Shown here piece by piece: positions 7,851 to 17,556 of a stretch of DNA of 64,000 nt. Each line of letters opens with the position of its first letter. Position 1 is the stretch's first letter. Made by a program: the position numbers and the translations under genes. Source of the stretch: Oceanospirillaceae bacterium (GTDB taxonomy: Bacteria; Pseudomonadota; Gammaproteobacteria; Pseudomonadales; Oceanobacteraceae); the NCBI GenBank assembly GCA_002724925.1, contig PBQA01000036.1, positions 1-64,000 on the forward strand. The letters are read 5' to 3'. The notes beneath the pieces were generated by a model that was not told where the DNA came from, searched no databases, and saw only the letters and a program-made list of their open reading frames with translations.

Positions 7851-8576
7851 ATGACGCATTACTTTATTTCTGACCTGCATCTGCAGGGCAACCGACCAGC
7901 CATGTCCGAAGGCTTCTTCGGACTGCTGGACCGGCTCAAAGACGCAGAGACACTGTATATTCTCGGCGACTTCTTCGAAGTCTGGATCGGTGACGATTAC
8001 ACCGACGCTCTGGTTGAACGCATTCAAACCTCACTGAAAGCTCTCGCGGATCAAGGCGTAAAAATTTTCTTTATGCACGGTAATCGCGACTTTCTGATGG
8101 GCGATGTATTTGCCAATGCCTGTGGCGCGGACATGCTCGCTGAAGGTACGGTTATTACCGTTGGCGATCAACAAGCCCTGCTGATGCACGGTGATAGCCT
8201 GTGTACACGTGACGTTGCTTACATGAACATGCGACAGCTGTTCCGCAACCCTGAGTGGCAGGCCGATCTGTTGAGCAAGTCGATCGAAGAACGACTGGCC
8301 ATTGGTCAACAGGTCAGGTCAGAGAGCAAAGCTGGCCAGCAGATGAAAGCGGACGACATCATGGACGTCACCCCCGAAGAGGTCGACAAGGTGATGGATG
8401 ATGCGAAAGTAAACCTGCTGATCCACGGTCACACTCACCGCCCGGCAACTCATGACTGGGAATTTAACGGCCAGGAGCGTCAGCGCATCGTACTCGGTGA
8501 CTGGGGCGACGATCACGGCTGGCTTATCCGCTGGGATGAGGGCTCAAGCCCTGTCTTAGAAAAGTTCGGGTTTTAA
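7851..8576 (+). CDS. lpxH: UDP-2,3-diacylglucosamine hydrolase
   Basis: It removes UMP from UDP-2,3-diacylglucosamine to give lipid X in lipid A synthesis, acting at the inner face of the inner membrane. Metallophosphoesterase motifs are complete: SDLHL (Asp8, His10), GDFFEVWIGDD (Asp40), HGNRDF (about residue 78), MHGD and HGHTHRP. It has 241 residues, as expected. It starts ten bases after ppiB. Other lipid A genes in this window (lpxK, msbA) are in a separate block. A hairpin overlaps its stop codon. Confidence 0.96.
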   Translation: MTHYFISDLHLQGNRPAMSEGFFGLLDRLKDAETLYILGDFFEVWIGDDYTDALVERIQTSLKALADQGVKIFFMHGNRDFLMGDVFANACGADMLAEGTVITVGDQQALLMHGDSLCTRDVAYMNMRQLFRNPEWQADLLSKSIEERLAIGQQVRSESKAGQQMKADDIMDVTPEEVDKVMDDAKVNLLIHGHTHRPATHDWEFNGQERQRIVLGDWGDDHGWLIRWDEGSSPVLEKFGF

Positions 8577-8587
8577 CCCGGACTTTT
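8560..8587 (+). terminator. hairpin at the lpxH/transporter junction
   Basis: AAAAGTTCGGGTT and AACCCGGACTTTT form an almost perfect stem directly over the lpxH stop and end at the base before the transporter ATG (8588). CTTTT follows the stem, so it could terminate lpxH transcripts, or it could hide the transporter's start region in the mRNA. Confidence 0.5.
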
Positions 8588-9463
8588 ATGAGTTCACCTC
8601 CTCACTGGCTTCGCACGCTAGGGCTCACCGCCTTTGCAATGCTTGCCTTTGCCGGTAATTCTGTCCTCTGTCGACTGGCGCTCAAAGACGAAACTATCGA
8701 CCCGGCCGGATACACCCTGGTGCGGCTTATTGCTGGCGCCGTTTTCCTTGCCCTGCTCTCGTTAATCCTGTTGAAGCCCAGTCGACCGAACCAGATTCTG
8801 AATTACGGCAATTGGCCCGCCGCAACGGTTCTGTTTATTTACGCAGCGACCCTGTCATTCGGTTACATCAGCATTGATACCGGCGCAGGCGCACTTATTC
8901 TGTTTGGTTTTGTTCAGCTTTCCATGATTCTGATTGGCGTTTTTCGTGGGCATCGGCTTGCGCTCACAGAATGGGCCGGCACTCTTCTGGCCTTTGGCGG
9001 CTTAAGTTATATGCTGCTGCCCGGGTCAGAAGCACCTGAGCTTGCCGGCTTCGTTCTTATGGCCATATCGGGGGCAGCCTGGGGCGTATATACCCTGATC
9101 GGGCGAGGCTCAGCGACGCCTCTGGCCGACACCAGTGGAAACTTTTTACGATCTTGCATACCTGCGCTGATTCTGCTTTTTTACTTTTTGGGCGACGTTT
9201 ACCTAACGGAAAGAGGGCTCCTGCTCGCCATCGCATCAGGCGCACTAGCATCCGGTGCAGGCTATGCAGTCTGGTATGCCGTCATCAGCCACCTTCGGGT
9301 ATCTCAAGCGGCGGTCGTCCAGCTCTCAGTGCCGGTCATTGCCGCCGTTGGTGGATTGCTATTCGCGGCAGAGCCCATCACCAGTCGATTCGTCATTGCC
9401 TCTCTGTTGGTTCTCGGTGGTATTACCATCGTCACGTTTACTAAGAAGCCTATCCGCCAATAA
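8588..9463 (+). CDS. EamA/DMT-family membrane transporter
   Basis: A 291-residue inner-membrane protein with ten hydrophobic segments in two homologous halves of five, the arrangement of drug/metabolite transporters of the EamA family. The substrate cannot be told from sequence. The start ATG at 8588 puts the first membrane segment at about residues 11-30 (LGLTAFAMLAFAGNSVLCRL), which suits the family. There is no clear ribosome binding site, and the start directly follows a stable hairpin. Confidence 0.85.
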   Translation: MSSPPHWLRTLGLTAFAMLAFAGNSVLCRLALKDETIDPAGYTLVRLIAGAVFLALLSLILLKPSRPNQILNYGNWPAATVLFIYAATLSFGYISIDTGAGALILFGFVQLSMILIGVFRGHRLALTEWAGTLLAFGGLSYMLLPGSEAPELAGFVLMAISGAAWGVYTLIGRGSATPLADTSGNFLRSCIPALILLFYFLGDVYLTERGLLLAIASGALASGAGYAVWYAVISHLRVSQAAVVQLSVPVIAAVGGLLFAAEPITSRFVIASLLVLGGITIVTFTKKPIRQ

Positions 9464-9581
9464 ACTGAGTTTGAATGCCCCGTTTCCAGTAACCAGAGAC
9501 TTTGATGTAGTTCCTCGACCAGTGCAAATCGTCCGCGATGTGGGCCGCACCTTGATATTCTGAATAAACTGAGCCGAAACC

Positions 9582-10607
9582 TCAGTCAGTAAAGAGTTGC
9601 GGCTCAGGTTCGAGGTGAACACCAAAGCGTGATTCGACTTCTGTCTGCACCAGGCTTTGCAAGCGGGCGACATCCTGTAGCTCAGCCTCCCCCGGAGCGG
9701 TCAGCACGAGCGCTTGTTTTTCATACATGGCAACGGGCCCGTACGCTTTGCCTTTAAAGCCACACTGCTCAATTAACCAGCCTGCCGCCAACTTAGCACT
9801 CTGGGGAGCACTATGAACCGGATAAACAGGCAGTGTTGGGTGCAGGTTTTTGAGGTCGTCGGCGGTCTCAGTACTGACAATCGGATTTTTAAAAAAGGAG
9901 CCAGCATTAGGAATCAGCCCAGGATCTGGCAGTTTTGCAGACCGGACGCCGACCACAAAATCGATCAAATCCTGAGCAGACAAGGCATTTGGTTCAAGTG
10001 AATTAAGCGGCGCATATTCAAGATTTGGCGAAAAGAACTTATTCAATCGGAACCTGACACTACAAATAACAAAATTATTTTTCAGGCGATGTTTAAAAAC
10101 AGAATCCCGATAGGAAAAATCGCAATCTGCTTTTTCAATTGTCAGCATGCGCTGTTCTGCAATACTGAACCCAGTCACAGAGACAAGAAGGTCTGACACC
10201 TCAACACCATAAGCACCGATGTTCTGCACGGGCGAGGCGCCGACCGAACCTGGAATCAGTGCAAGATTCTCAAGGCCATGGCCATACTGAATGCTTTCTA
10301 CCACCCAGTCGTGCCAGCACTTCCCGGCCGCCACATCTATAACGACTGAGTTTTCATATTCAGAAACGACCGATACCGTTTCATCTTTTGACTGAATAAC
10401 GAGCCCCGGAACAAACTCAGGCATAAGGACATTGCTTCCCCCGCCGAGGACGCGGATCGCAAGGCTTTTCTGCTCTGCCCAGTGAACAAGCTCCGCAAGT
10501 TCATCACTTGAGGTAAATGTTGCGAAGTACTCCGCACACGAAGCCAGCCTGAGCGTATTTTTATCGTGGAGTGAATAGTGTTCAGAAATGACCGGCATCT
10601 GAGACAT
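9582..10607 (-). CDS. murB: UDP-N-acetylenolpyruvoylglucosamine reductase
   Basis: It reduces UDP-GlcNAc-enolpyruvate to UDP-MurNAc with NADPH and FAD, the second step of peptidoglycan precursor synthesis. An N-terminal FAD-binding domain (VLGGGSNVLMPE, PGSVGASPVQNIGAYG) and the C-terminal MurB domain (GSFFKNPIVS, GWLIEQCGFKG) are seen. It has 341 residues, like the E. coli type I enzyme. It is the last gene of the eight-gene minus-strand block and overlaps the phosphatase stop by one base. Confidence 0.96.
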   Translation of the reverse strand: MSQMPVISEHYSLHDKNTLRLASCAEYFATFTSSDELAELVHWAEQKSLAIRVLGGGSNVLMPEFVPGLVIQSKDETVSVVSEYENSVVIDVAAGKCWHDWVVESIQYGHGLENLALIPGSVGASPVQNIGAYGVEVSDLLVSVTGFSIAEQRMLTIEKADCDFSYRDSVFKHRLKNNFVICSVRFRLNKFFSPNLEYAPLNSLEPNALSAQDLIDFVVGVRSAKLPDPGLIPNAGSFFKNPIVSTETADDLKNLHPTLPVYPVHSAPQSAKLAAGWLIEQCGFKGKAYGPVAMYEKQALVLTAPGEAELQDVARLQSLVQTEVESRFGVHLEPEPQLFTD

Positions 10608-11092
10608 CAGGCATCCATCTTCTGCCGGATGTCGGCCAACAAGCCGTCACAGGCGTCTTCAACCAGATCAAGAACATGACGAAATCCTGCCTCACCACCG
10701 TAATAGGGATCAGGCACTTCATGTTCGTCAAAGCTGCGTCCAAATGCACGCAGAAACAGTTTGGGCTCAGTGCCCTGACTTCCATTACTGGCATAGAGCG
10801 CTTTCAGATCGTCGAGGTTTGATCGATCCATTGCCAGAACATAATCGAAAGTTTCAAAATCTTCTGCAGAAACCTGGCGTGCACGCTGGTCTGAAATATC
10901 AACGCCCCGCGCGAGGGCTGCCTGCTGAGAGCGCGGGTCTGGCGTTTTACCGATATGCCACCCTGCTGTTCCCGCAGAGTCGACAAAGACCTGATCATTC
11001 AGACCCTCACTCTCCAGCAGCCCCAGCATGACGCCGTGCGCCGTTGGAGAGCGACAGATATTGCCGAGGCAAACAAACAGTACCCGGATCAT
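10607..11092 (-). CDS. low-molecular-weight protein-tyrosine phosphatase
   Basis: A cytoplasmic phosphatase. The P-loop is at the N-terminus, CLGNICRS (Cys8 to Arg14, CX5R), and the general-acid aspartate lies in VPDPYYGG near residue 117. With 161 residues it has the normal length. The family includes Wzb/Etp, which dephosphorylate polysaccharide-export kinases, and other stress phosphatases. No capsule kinase is near, so the target is unknown. It overlaps the Trm112-like gene upstream by four bases. Confidence 0.93.
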   Translation of the reverse strand: MIRVLFVCLGNICRSPTAHGVMLGLLESEGLNDQVFVDSAGTAGWHIGKTPDPRSQQAALARGVDISDQRARQVSAEDFETFDYVLAMDRSNLDDLKALYASNGSQGTEPKLFLRAFGRSFDEHEVPDPYYGGEAGFRHVLDLVEDACDGLLADIRQKMDA

Positions 11093-11298
11093 TCCGCTGG
11101 TTTCACCGCTTTGGCTTTCTCTAGCTTTTCTTCTTCGCTCATCTTACGAGCTTCGCCCTCCAGCATTACCGGCACGCCATCCTGAATCGGATACGCTAAA
11201 CCATCGAACGTACACAGAAGCTCCTGAGCTTCACGGTCGTACTTCAATTTGCCTTTACACTCAGGGCATACCAGCATGCTCAGTAATTTTTTATCCAT
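11089..11298 (-). CDS. Trm112-like (YcaR family) zinc-ribbon protein
   Basis: A 69-residue protein of the Trm112/YcaR family, with [11 protein letters not shown] near the N-terminus and a second Cys ([13 protein letters not shown]). It has the fold of small zinc ribbons that partner methyltransferases in eukaryotes; the bacterial role is unclear. It is found next to lpxK and kdsB in many gammaproteobacteria. Here kdsB is not beside it but at 42672. It overlaps lpxK by eight bases and the phosphatase by four, so it is surely in the operon. Confidence 0.88.
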   Translation of the reverse strand: MDKKLLSMLVCPECKGKLKYDREAQELLCTFDGLAYPIQDGVPVMLEGEARKMSEEEKLEKAKAVKPAE

Positions 11299-12250
11299 GA
11301 CGGATTGCTCCCAATCTTTTCAATAACTGCGAAATGTTTTCTTCGGCGGCTTCAGTCGCAGCGGCACTTACCCGAAGAAAACCTGCATTTGGTAAATCAA
11401 AACTACGACATTTTACCCAGTCTTTCTCTGTCATGACGACGGGTAAATCATCATTAAACACAAGGTCTTCTTTTACAAACGCGTGATGATCGGAAAATGC
11501 ATGCTCTACAACATCAGCGCCTAACTGCCGGAGCGTGGTAAAAAAGCGTGCTGGATTTCCGATGCCAGCAACAGCGTGAACACGCCTGCCCTTCAGGCTC
11601 TCAGGCGATAGCTCAACCGAATCGACGAAATAGCCTGTCGGCTGCACCGTGAAATCAACGCCATTTACCAGGTGCAGATCACACGTATCGATACGGGATA
11701 TGGGCTCACGCAGAGGCCCAACCGGCAACTGCCAGCCATTACCAAATCCGCGCGTCGCATCACTGACAACAATTTCGGCGTCTCTGGCCATCGCATAATG
11801 CTGCAGGCCATCGTCTGACAGAATCAGATCTACTTTATCTTTTAACGCCTTTACCGCACGGGCTCGCTGAGGGTCAACAACCACCGGGAACCCCAGCCCT
11901 GCGAGCAAAGCAGGCTCATCACCCGACTGCGCGACAGGTGTATCTGTATCAACCACCAGAGGGTATTGCTCTGCACGACCGCCGTACCCGCGAGACACGA
12001 CACCGACACGTATCCCCTGTTTTGCCGCGAGATCAGCGAGCAAGGTAATTAAAGGCGTTTTTCCAGTTCCTCCGATGGCTATATTGCCAACCACAAGAAC
12101 GGGCGTACCTGTAGGGGCCGCAGGAAATATCCGGTACTTCATTCGTCGAAGCGCACTGATCAGAACAAAAAGAAACCACAGCGGTAGCAACCAAAGGTTT
12201 CCCAGTGCCCGGCCGTACCAGTTCTTTTCAATACGGGTCGCTAACCCCAC
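11291..12250 (-). CDS. lpxK: tetraacyldisaccharide 4'-kinase
   Basis: It phosphorylates the 4' position of the lipid A disaccharide at the inner membrane. Evidence is the P-loop [15 protein letters not shown] (about residues 52-66), [17 protein letters not shown] and [14 protein letters not shown]. There is an N-terminal hydrophobic stretch (about 14-34) for membrane association. At 319 residues it is the usual length. It follows msbA by two bases; the kinase product chain leads to the MsbA substrate. Confidence 0.96.
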   Translation of the reverse strand: MGLATRIEKNWYGRALGNLWLLPLWFLFVLISALRRMKYRIFPAAPTGTPVLVVGNIAIGGTGKTPLITLLADLAAKQGIRVGVVSRGYGGRAEQYPLVVDTDTPVAQSGDEPALLAGLGFPVVVDPQRARAVKALKDKVDLILSDDGLQHYAMARDAEIVVSDATRGFGNGWQLPVGPLREPISRIDTCDLHLVNGVDFTVQPTGYFVDSVELSPESLKGRRVHAVAGIGNPARFFTTLRQLGADVVEHAFSDHHAFVKEDLVFNDDLPVVMTEKDWVKCRSFDLPNAGFLRVSAAATEAAEENISQLLKRLGAIRHG

Positions 12251-12252
12251 GA

Positions 12253-13998
12253 TCAGTCGTCCTCTGCAAACTGCAACTGATGAAGCTGAGCGTAAGCGCC
12301 CTGTTGCTGCAGAAGCTCCTGATGAGGGCCACTTTCAACAACCTGACCATCATCAATAACGACAATGGTATCGACATTTTCAATGGTGCTCAGACGATGG
12401 GCAATGACGAGCGTTGTGCGCCCTTTCATGACCTCTTCCATCGCCGCCTGAATATGTCGCTCGGACTCGGTATCCAGCGCCGACGTTGCTTCATCGAGAA
12501 TAAGAATCGGCGCATTCTTAAGAATGGCACGAGCTATCGCCAGACGCTGACGCTGGCCGCCTGACAACATGACGCCATTTTCACCGACCTGTGTGTCATA
12601 CCCTTCCGGAAGCTTCTCAATAAACTCATGCGCATGAGCGGCTTTGGCCGCTGCAATAACGTCATCATCACTGGCATCAGCAAGACTGCCGTATGCGATA
12701 TTCTCACGGATACTGCAATTAAATAGGGTCACGCTTTGCGACACGATGGCAATCTGCTCTCTCAGTGAATTAAGCGTCAGCTCATTGATTGGGTGGCCGT
12801 CTATGCTGATGCTGCCCGACGTCAATTCGTAAAAGCGCGGTAGTAGATTCACCAGAGTGGTTTTACCACTGCCAGAGCGACCGACAAACGCGACCGACGT
12901 ACCAGCTTTAATATTCAAGTTGACGCCTTTAATAGCATCGGTTTCGGCCTGAGCATAACGGAAACGGACATCTTTAAACTCTACCGCACCTGTGCTTTTT
13001 CCTAACTCTTTTGTGCCGGTATCCTTCTCAGTCTCAGTATCCAGCACACCGAACACCGACTCAGCAGCAGTCACACCCTTCTGAATCACCGAGTTAACAT
13101 CAGTAAGCGCACGAAGAGGTTTAGCAATCAGAGACGCAGCGGTAATAAACTGAAGAAACTCGCCCGCATCCATTGTGCCGCTGGCCACTCGCTGGAACAT
13201 CAGATAAATCATCACACCAAGGCCAGTAGCAATTACCTGCTGGGATAAAGGCACGTTAATCGCATTCGTTAAGGCGAACTTCATCACCTGCTTGCGGTTT
13301 TCATTACTTGCCTTCAGAAAGCGCTGTTCTTCAACCGAAGTGGCATTATAGGTGCGAACTTCCCGGTAACCGCTGATGGATTCATTGGTCACCTGAGTTA
13401 CCTGGCCCATGGATTTCTGGATACGGCGGCTGTATCGGCGGAAGAATTTACTTGCCAAAGAGACGAGACCGCCAATCACTGGAATAACGACAAGAAAGAT
13501 CGCCGTCAGGGTGTAATCTAACCAGATCAGATACCCCATCAGTAGAGTAACTGTAAGACCTTCCTGAACAACAGTTGTCAGAGCTTTTGTGCTGGCACCG
13601 TTGACCTGCTCAACATCAAAAATAACCCGAGAGATTACGCGCCCGCTGGATTCGTTGTCATAGTATTGGCTAGGCAAGCGCAGCATGCGATTAAACAGTT
13701 GAGTACGCAGCGCATGAACGATCTCACGCCCGACCAGCGCGGTAAAATACTTACCAAGAAAGGTACCGACTCCGCGAAACAGGTAAACGGCAAATAACGC
13801 AGACACCAGAAGAAAAATATTTTCCTGCGTGGGTTCATTCAGAGTCTCTTCCACGACGCCCATCAGGTGGGCAAGCGCCGGCGCGGAAGCCGCAAACATG
13901 GCAAAGCCGATAACACTCAGCAAAAAATACCATTTCTGCGGACCAAGATACGTCAGCAGGCGCTTATAAATAGCGCCTGCAGTTGCTTGAGTAGCCAT
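12253..13998 (-). CDS. msbA: lipid A export ABC transporter MsbA
   Basis: It flips lipid A-core across the inner membrane using ATP. The N-terminal half has six membrane segments (residues about 20-310). The ATPase domain has Walker A GRSGSGKTTL, signature LSGGQRQRLAIARA and Walker B ILILDEATSALD. I start it at ATG 13998 (MATQATAG); a GTG 15 bases earlier lies within exbD. With 581 residues it is normal. It stands between exbD and lpxK in one transcription unit. Confidence 0.96.
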   Translation of the reverse strand: MATQATAGAIYKRLLTYLGPQKWYFLLSVIGFAMFAASAPALAHLMGVVEETLNEPTQENIFLLVSALFAVYLFRGVGTFLGKYFTALVGREIVHALRTQLFNRMLRLPSQYYDNESSGRVISRVIFDVEQVNGASTKALTTVVQEGLTVTLLMGYLIWLDYTLTAIFLVVIPVIGGLVSLASKFFRRYSRRIQKSMGQVTQVTNESISGYREVRTYNATSVEEQRFLKASNENRKQVMKFALTNAINVPLSQQVIATGLGVMIYLMFQRVASGTMDAGEFLQFITAASLIAKPLRALTDVNSVIQKGVTAAESVFGVLDTETEKDTGTKELGKSTGAVEFKDVRFRYAQAETDAIKGVNLNIKAGTSVAFVGRSGSGKTTLVNLLPRFYELTSGSISIDGHPINELTLNSLREQIAIVSQSVTLFNCSIRENIAYGSLADASDDDVIAAAKAAHAHEFIEKLPEGYDTQVGENGVMLSGGQRQRLAIARAILKNAPILILDEATSALDTESERHIQAAMEEVMKGRTTLVIAHRLSTIENVDTIVVIDDGQVVESGPHQELLQQQGAYAQLHQLQFAEDD

Positions 13999-14002
13999 AT
14001 TT

Positions 14003-14425
14003 TTAGTCACCACCGGCAGACTTGCGTGTCGTAATGCTGAGATTAATCAACCCCAGCTGACCAGCCGCATCCATGGCCCGCACAACAGATTCATGAGACG
14101 TTCTGGCATCCGCTGAAATAACCACGGGAGCAATGTCACGTCCGTCTAAGGTTTTCTCAATGGCGCGCTTAAGAGTTTCTACCTTGGTATTCACCAGAGG
14201 TTGGCCATCAATGCTGTACTCTCCGCTCTCGGAAATCAGAATCTCGATCGCTTTTGGCGGCTGACCTGTTTCTTCAGAACTGGACTCGGGCAGACTGATA
14301 CTCAGATGATTTTCTTTCGTGAATGTCGTCGACACCATGAAGAAGATCAGCAACAGGAATACAATATCAATCAGAGGCGTCAGATTGACTGTCACCTCTT
14401 CTTTCGACTGACGACGAAAATTCAC
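14003..14425 (-). CDS. exbD: ExbD/TolR-family biopolymer transport protein
   Basis: A 140-residue inner-membrane protein with one N-terminal membrane helix (about 15-35) that contains the functional Asp20 in NLTPLIDIVFLLLIFF, and a periplasmic domain. With the ExbB partner it forms a proton channel powering an outer-membrane task. The TonB or TolA partner is not here. In Pseudomonas-type genomes an exbB-exbD pair lies between comEC and msbA, as here; its exact role there is not settled. It overlaps exbB by four bases. Confidence 0.9.
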   Translation of the reverse strand: MNFRRQSKEEVTVNLTPLIDIVFLLLIFFMVSTTFTKENHLSISLPESSSEETGQPPKAIEILISESGEYSIDGQPLVNTKVETLKRAIEKTLDGRDIAPVVISADARTSHESVVRAMDAAGQLGLINLSITTRKSAGGD

Positions 14426-15057
14426 CCAGCTTTCTCCGGAGTATCTGCCACTTCACGCTCGCCATGAAGTACATCAACGAGTTTCAAAGCTTCCTGTTCC
14501 ATGTAAACAACAATCTCATCGACACGTCGCTGAAGCATGCGGTGACAGATAAGCGCCGGTATCGCAATAACGAGGCCGGCTGCCGTAGTAATCAGGGCTT
14601 CTGAAATACCACCTGCCAGCAAATTAGCCTGACCTGTGCCTTGAGCCATGATCTCGGCAAAGACTTTAATCATACCGATGACAGTACCCAAAAGGCCCAT
14701 CAACGGAGCAACCGCTGCGATAGTACCGAGAGCGTTAAGGTAACGCTCCATTTCGTGAATTTCGTGCGATGCGACTTCTTCGATGCTCTCTTTCATAATC
14801 TGACGACCATGGCGAGAGTTGATCAAGCCAGCGGCCAGAACATTACCAAGCGGGCTGGAGTCTTTCAGTGTCCGGATTTTCGCCGAGTCCAACTGTTTGT
14901 TTTTCATCCAACTCCAAACCTGCGACAGCAGATCTGGCGGCGCAATTTTACCCGGACGCAGCGTCCAGAAACGTTCTACGGTAATCGCAAGTGCCAATAC
15001 AGAGGCGATGATAATTGGCACCATCATCCAACCACCACTCTGGATGATCTCAAGCAT
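14422..15057 (-). CDS. exbB: ExbB/TolQ-family proton channel protein
   Basis: A 211-residue inner-membrane protein with three membrane segments: residues about 8-28, and a pair around 110-170 with the family motif GTIAAVAPLMGLLGTVIGMI and AAGLVIAIPALICHRML. It makes the pentameric core of a proton-driven motor with the following ExbD. The four-base overlap with exbD and the 33-base gap to comEC point to one operon. Confidence 0.92.
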   Translation of the reverse strand: MLEIIQSGGWMMVPIIIASVLALAITVERFWTLRPGKIAPPDLLSQVWSWMKNKQLDSAKIRTLKDSSPLGNVLAAGLINSRHGRQIMKESIEEVASHEIHEMERYLNALGTIAAVAPLMGLLGTVIGMIKVFAEIMAQGTGQANLLAGGISEALITTAAGLVIAIPALICHRMLQRRVDEIVVYMEQEALKLVDVLHGEREVADTPEKAG

Positions 15058-15090
15058 GTGCAGCGTCTCCTGCCAGTTTTTGTTTGCGCG

Positions 15091-17499
15091 CTACTCTAGC
15101 ACATGGCCGTGAAGTGAAAAATCCCTTTCAGCGTCAGGCTTTGCGTGCCAGTGCGGCATCCATCGAGCACGCATCAGTGTAACCTCGCCATCTGGCGATA
15201 TTTCGATCAAACCGGACGTCGCGGTATTAGCGTAAGGAATTCCCTCTCGCTCGACACGGTTAATGACGTCAGGATGCGGATGATTAAAGCGATTACGATA
15301 ACCTGCACTGAAAACCACAACCTGTGGTGCGACGGCTTTCAGCCACATCGAGCTGGTACTGCTGTTGCTTCCATGATGGCCCGCAACAAGCACGTCAGAC
15401 TTCAGCTGATCAGTACCGGAGGCGATCAGCGCCCGCTCAACTTTGGCGTCAGCGTCGCCCGGAATAAGGATGCTATAGCCCGCCCAGCGCACGCGGACAA
15501 CGCAACTCTGGTTATTGTCATTGACCATAACGTCATCACTGACTCGAATAAAATCGATCTCAAGGTCAGAACCAACCACAACACTTGCCCCGCTGTCTGC
15601 CTTAGAACCTGCCTTAGAACCTTGAGGGCGGCTACCAATCCAAGGATGACAGCTTAGCTGCTCTTTTCGAGAGTTCAGTTTAAGAGGCTGCCCGACATAC
15701 AGCCGATCAACCGTTACAGATTTGAGAATGTCGCTGGTACCGCCCGAGTGATCATTATCGGAATGAGAAATAACAAGAAGGTCGAGATGGTGTATGCCCT
15801 TTTGGCGCATGACAGGCAGAATAGCGGCACTAGCCACTGAAAAAGAGTCAGAGAACGCAGGGCCAGTATCTATCAGTGCCGATGCCTTTCCGTCGCTGAT
15901 TAAGACCGCCTGCCCCTGACCACTATCAATCACCCACAAGCCAGGGGTCTGAGTTGGGGATATACCAGGAAGAAAGCTTATAGAGAGATATATCGCGGTA
16001 AAACTGCCTGGCAGCGCCCATGAGCGCCCGGCCCAAATCCAGACAGCAATACTTGCTGCAAGCAGCACCAGAGCGGAACTGTCGAACAGATCGACCTTTG
16101 GCAATTCAGGCAAACCTTCCAACAAACTCCAGAACAATCCATTAAAAAACGACAACACTGAGTCCACCCATTCCAATGGCGATACTGCACTCAGAAGCGC
16201 TAAGGGAAGAATGACCAGTGTCACCAATGGTATCGCGAAAAAGTTGGCGATCAGGTGCACCGGTGTTACCGCCTGGCCGAAATAGAACATGACCGGCAAC
16301 ATCGCGAACAGTATCAGGAGTTGAGGAGCCAGCAAGACAGATACCCGGGACGTGCGCCGTCCCGCGAAGAAAAAGACCAGCGCTGCGACAGCCCAGAATG
16401 AATACCAGAACCCGGCCTGCGTCCAGCTCAGTGGGTTCATGACCATGATCGCCAATGCGGCCAGGAGCAATAACGGGAGGCGACGAATGCGTTTAGGTAA
16501 CTTCCATATAGCCAGAGCCGCCGCAAACATAAACCACGCGCGTATCAGCGAGATACCAGAACCGGCCAGAGCCACATACGCAGCTGTAATGGCCAGCGCC
16601 GATATGACGGGAAGGACCTGCACAACACGAACACCTGCCGCGAATGTCGCCCACGGGAGTGCTGTCGCTAACAGCATCAATAGCCGGGCAACGATTGCGC
16701 CAGCCAGCAACCCCATTGCCCCAATCATGCTGACATGAAGGCCACTTACGACCAGCAAATGAAGTGTCCCTGTATCTCTTACCAGCCGCCACTGAGCACT
16801 ATCGAATGCAGTTTTGTCGCCAAAGACCAAACCTTTCACCCACGGAATAGCCTCTTTAGATAAGCCGGTCAGTGCAGCCTGTTTTACCTGATTCGCCAGA
16901 GCGTCTGCGCGCAAAAAGCCATGTTCAGGGGGAGTTACCTGCGCTCCTTCTGTCAGGTAGCCCGTCGCATCTATCTTTTGAAACAACATACTAGCGACAT
17001 AGTCGTAGCTGAGGCCGTTAGCGTAGCTCCGTGGTGGTTTAAGCCTGGCAACCCCAGTGAGACATACACCGGGTGAAAGCCAGTCAGGGGCATTAAACCA
17101 ACTCACACGAACATTGCGGAGACCTTTTTTTGAAAGAGCATTAGGGTCGAGCACGAGCTTAAATCTGGCTCTTGATCTCAAGGATGAATACGTTTGTCTG
17201 TCTACGTCACCGACAACACATCCTTTCAAGGCGACATCCTGACCATGAAGCAGCGGAGACAAGCGATGATCGAGTTGCGCGCCCGTAAATGCGCTACTCC
17301 ACATCAAGCACAGTGCAATAGAAGCGGCCGGTAGTGAAAATCTTATGTAATGCCTGAGGTGCCCAACGTCTGGGGCGTTGGCAAGAGCGAGAACAAAAAC
17401 GCAACTCAAAAAAACGGCCGAGATCAAGGCCGCCCATGACATTGGTATGAGTGTCCCTGCAAGCAAAGCTGCAAGGCATCCCATAAGGGTCAGATTCAT
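15091..17499 (-). CDS. comEC: ComEC/Rec2 family DNA-uptake channel protein
   Basis: An inner-membrane protein that in competent bacteria takes one DNA strand into the cytoplasm. It has an N-terminal DUF4131-type region, a competence domain with many membrane segments (about 230-500) with LLVVSGLHVSMIG, and a C-terminal metallo-beta-lactamase domain with SHSDNDHSGG and VAGHHGSNSS. I start it at ATG 17499 (MNLTLMGC), with GGAG five bases before it. That gives 802 residues, normal for a full-length three-domain ComEC. It heads the exbB-murB block. Confidence 0.93.
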   Translation of the reverse strand: MNLTLMGCLAALLAGTLIPMSWAALISAVFLSCVFVLALANAPDVGHLRHYIRFSLPAASIALCLMWSSAFTGAQLDHRLSPLLHGQDVALKGCVVGDVDRQTYSSLRSRARFKLVLDPNALSKKGLRNVRVSWFNAPDWLSPGVCLTGVARLKPPRSYANGLSYDYVASMLFQKIDATGYLTEGAQVTPPEHGFLRADALANQVKQAALTGLSKEAIPWVKGLVFGDKTAFDSAQWRLVRDTGTLHLLVVSGLHVSMIGAMGLLAGAIVARLLMLLATALPWATFAAGVRVVQVLPVISALAITAAYVALAGSGISLIRAWFMFAAALAIWKLPKRIRRLPLLLLAALAIMVMNPLSWTQAGFWYSFWAVAALVFFFAGRRTSRVSVLLAPQLLILFAMLPVMFYFGQAVTPVHLIANFFAIPLVTLVILPLALLSAVSPLEWVDSVLSFFNGLFWSLLEGLPELPKVDLFDSSALVLLAASIAVWIWAGRSWALPGSFTAIYLSISFLPGISPTQTPGLWVIDSGQGQAVLISDGKASALIDTGPAFSDSFSVASAAILPVMRQKGIHHLDLLVISHSDNDHSGGTSDILKSVTVDRLYVGQPLKLNSRKEQLSCHPWIGSRPQGSKAGSKADSGASVVVGSDLEIDFIRVSDDVMVNDNNQSCVVRVRWAGYSILIPGDADAKVERALIASGTDQLKSDVLVAGHHGSNSSTSSMWLKAVAPQVVVFSAGYRNRFNHPHPDVINRVEREGIPYANTATSGLIEISPDGEVTLMRARWMPHWHAKPDAERDFSLHGHVLE

Positions 17500-17556
17500 T
17501 GCCACTCCATGGCGTAATGTGCATAATTCAGCCGCGATCAATGAACGGCGACCAGC

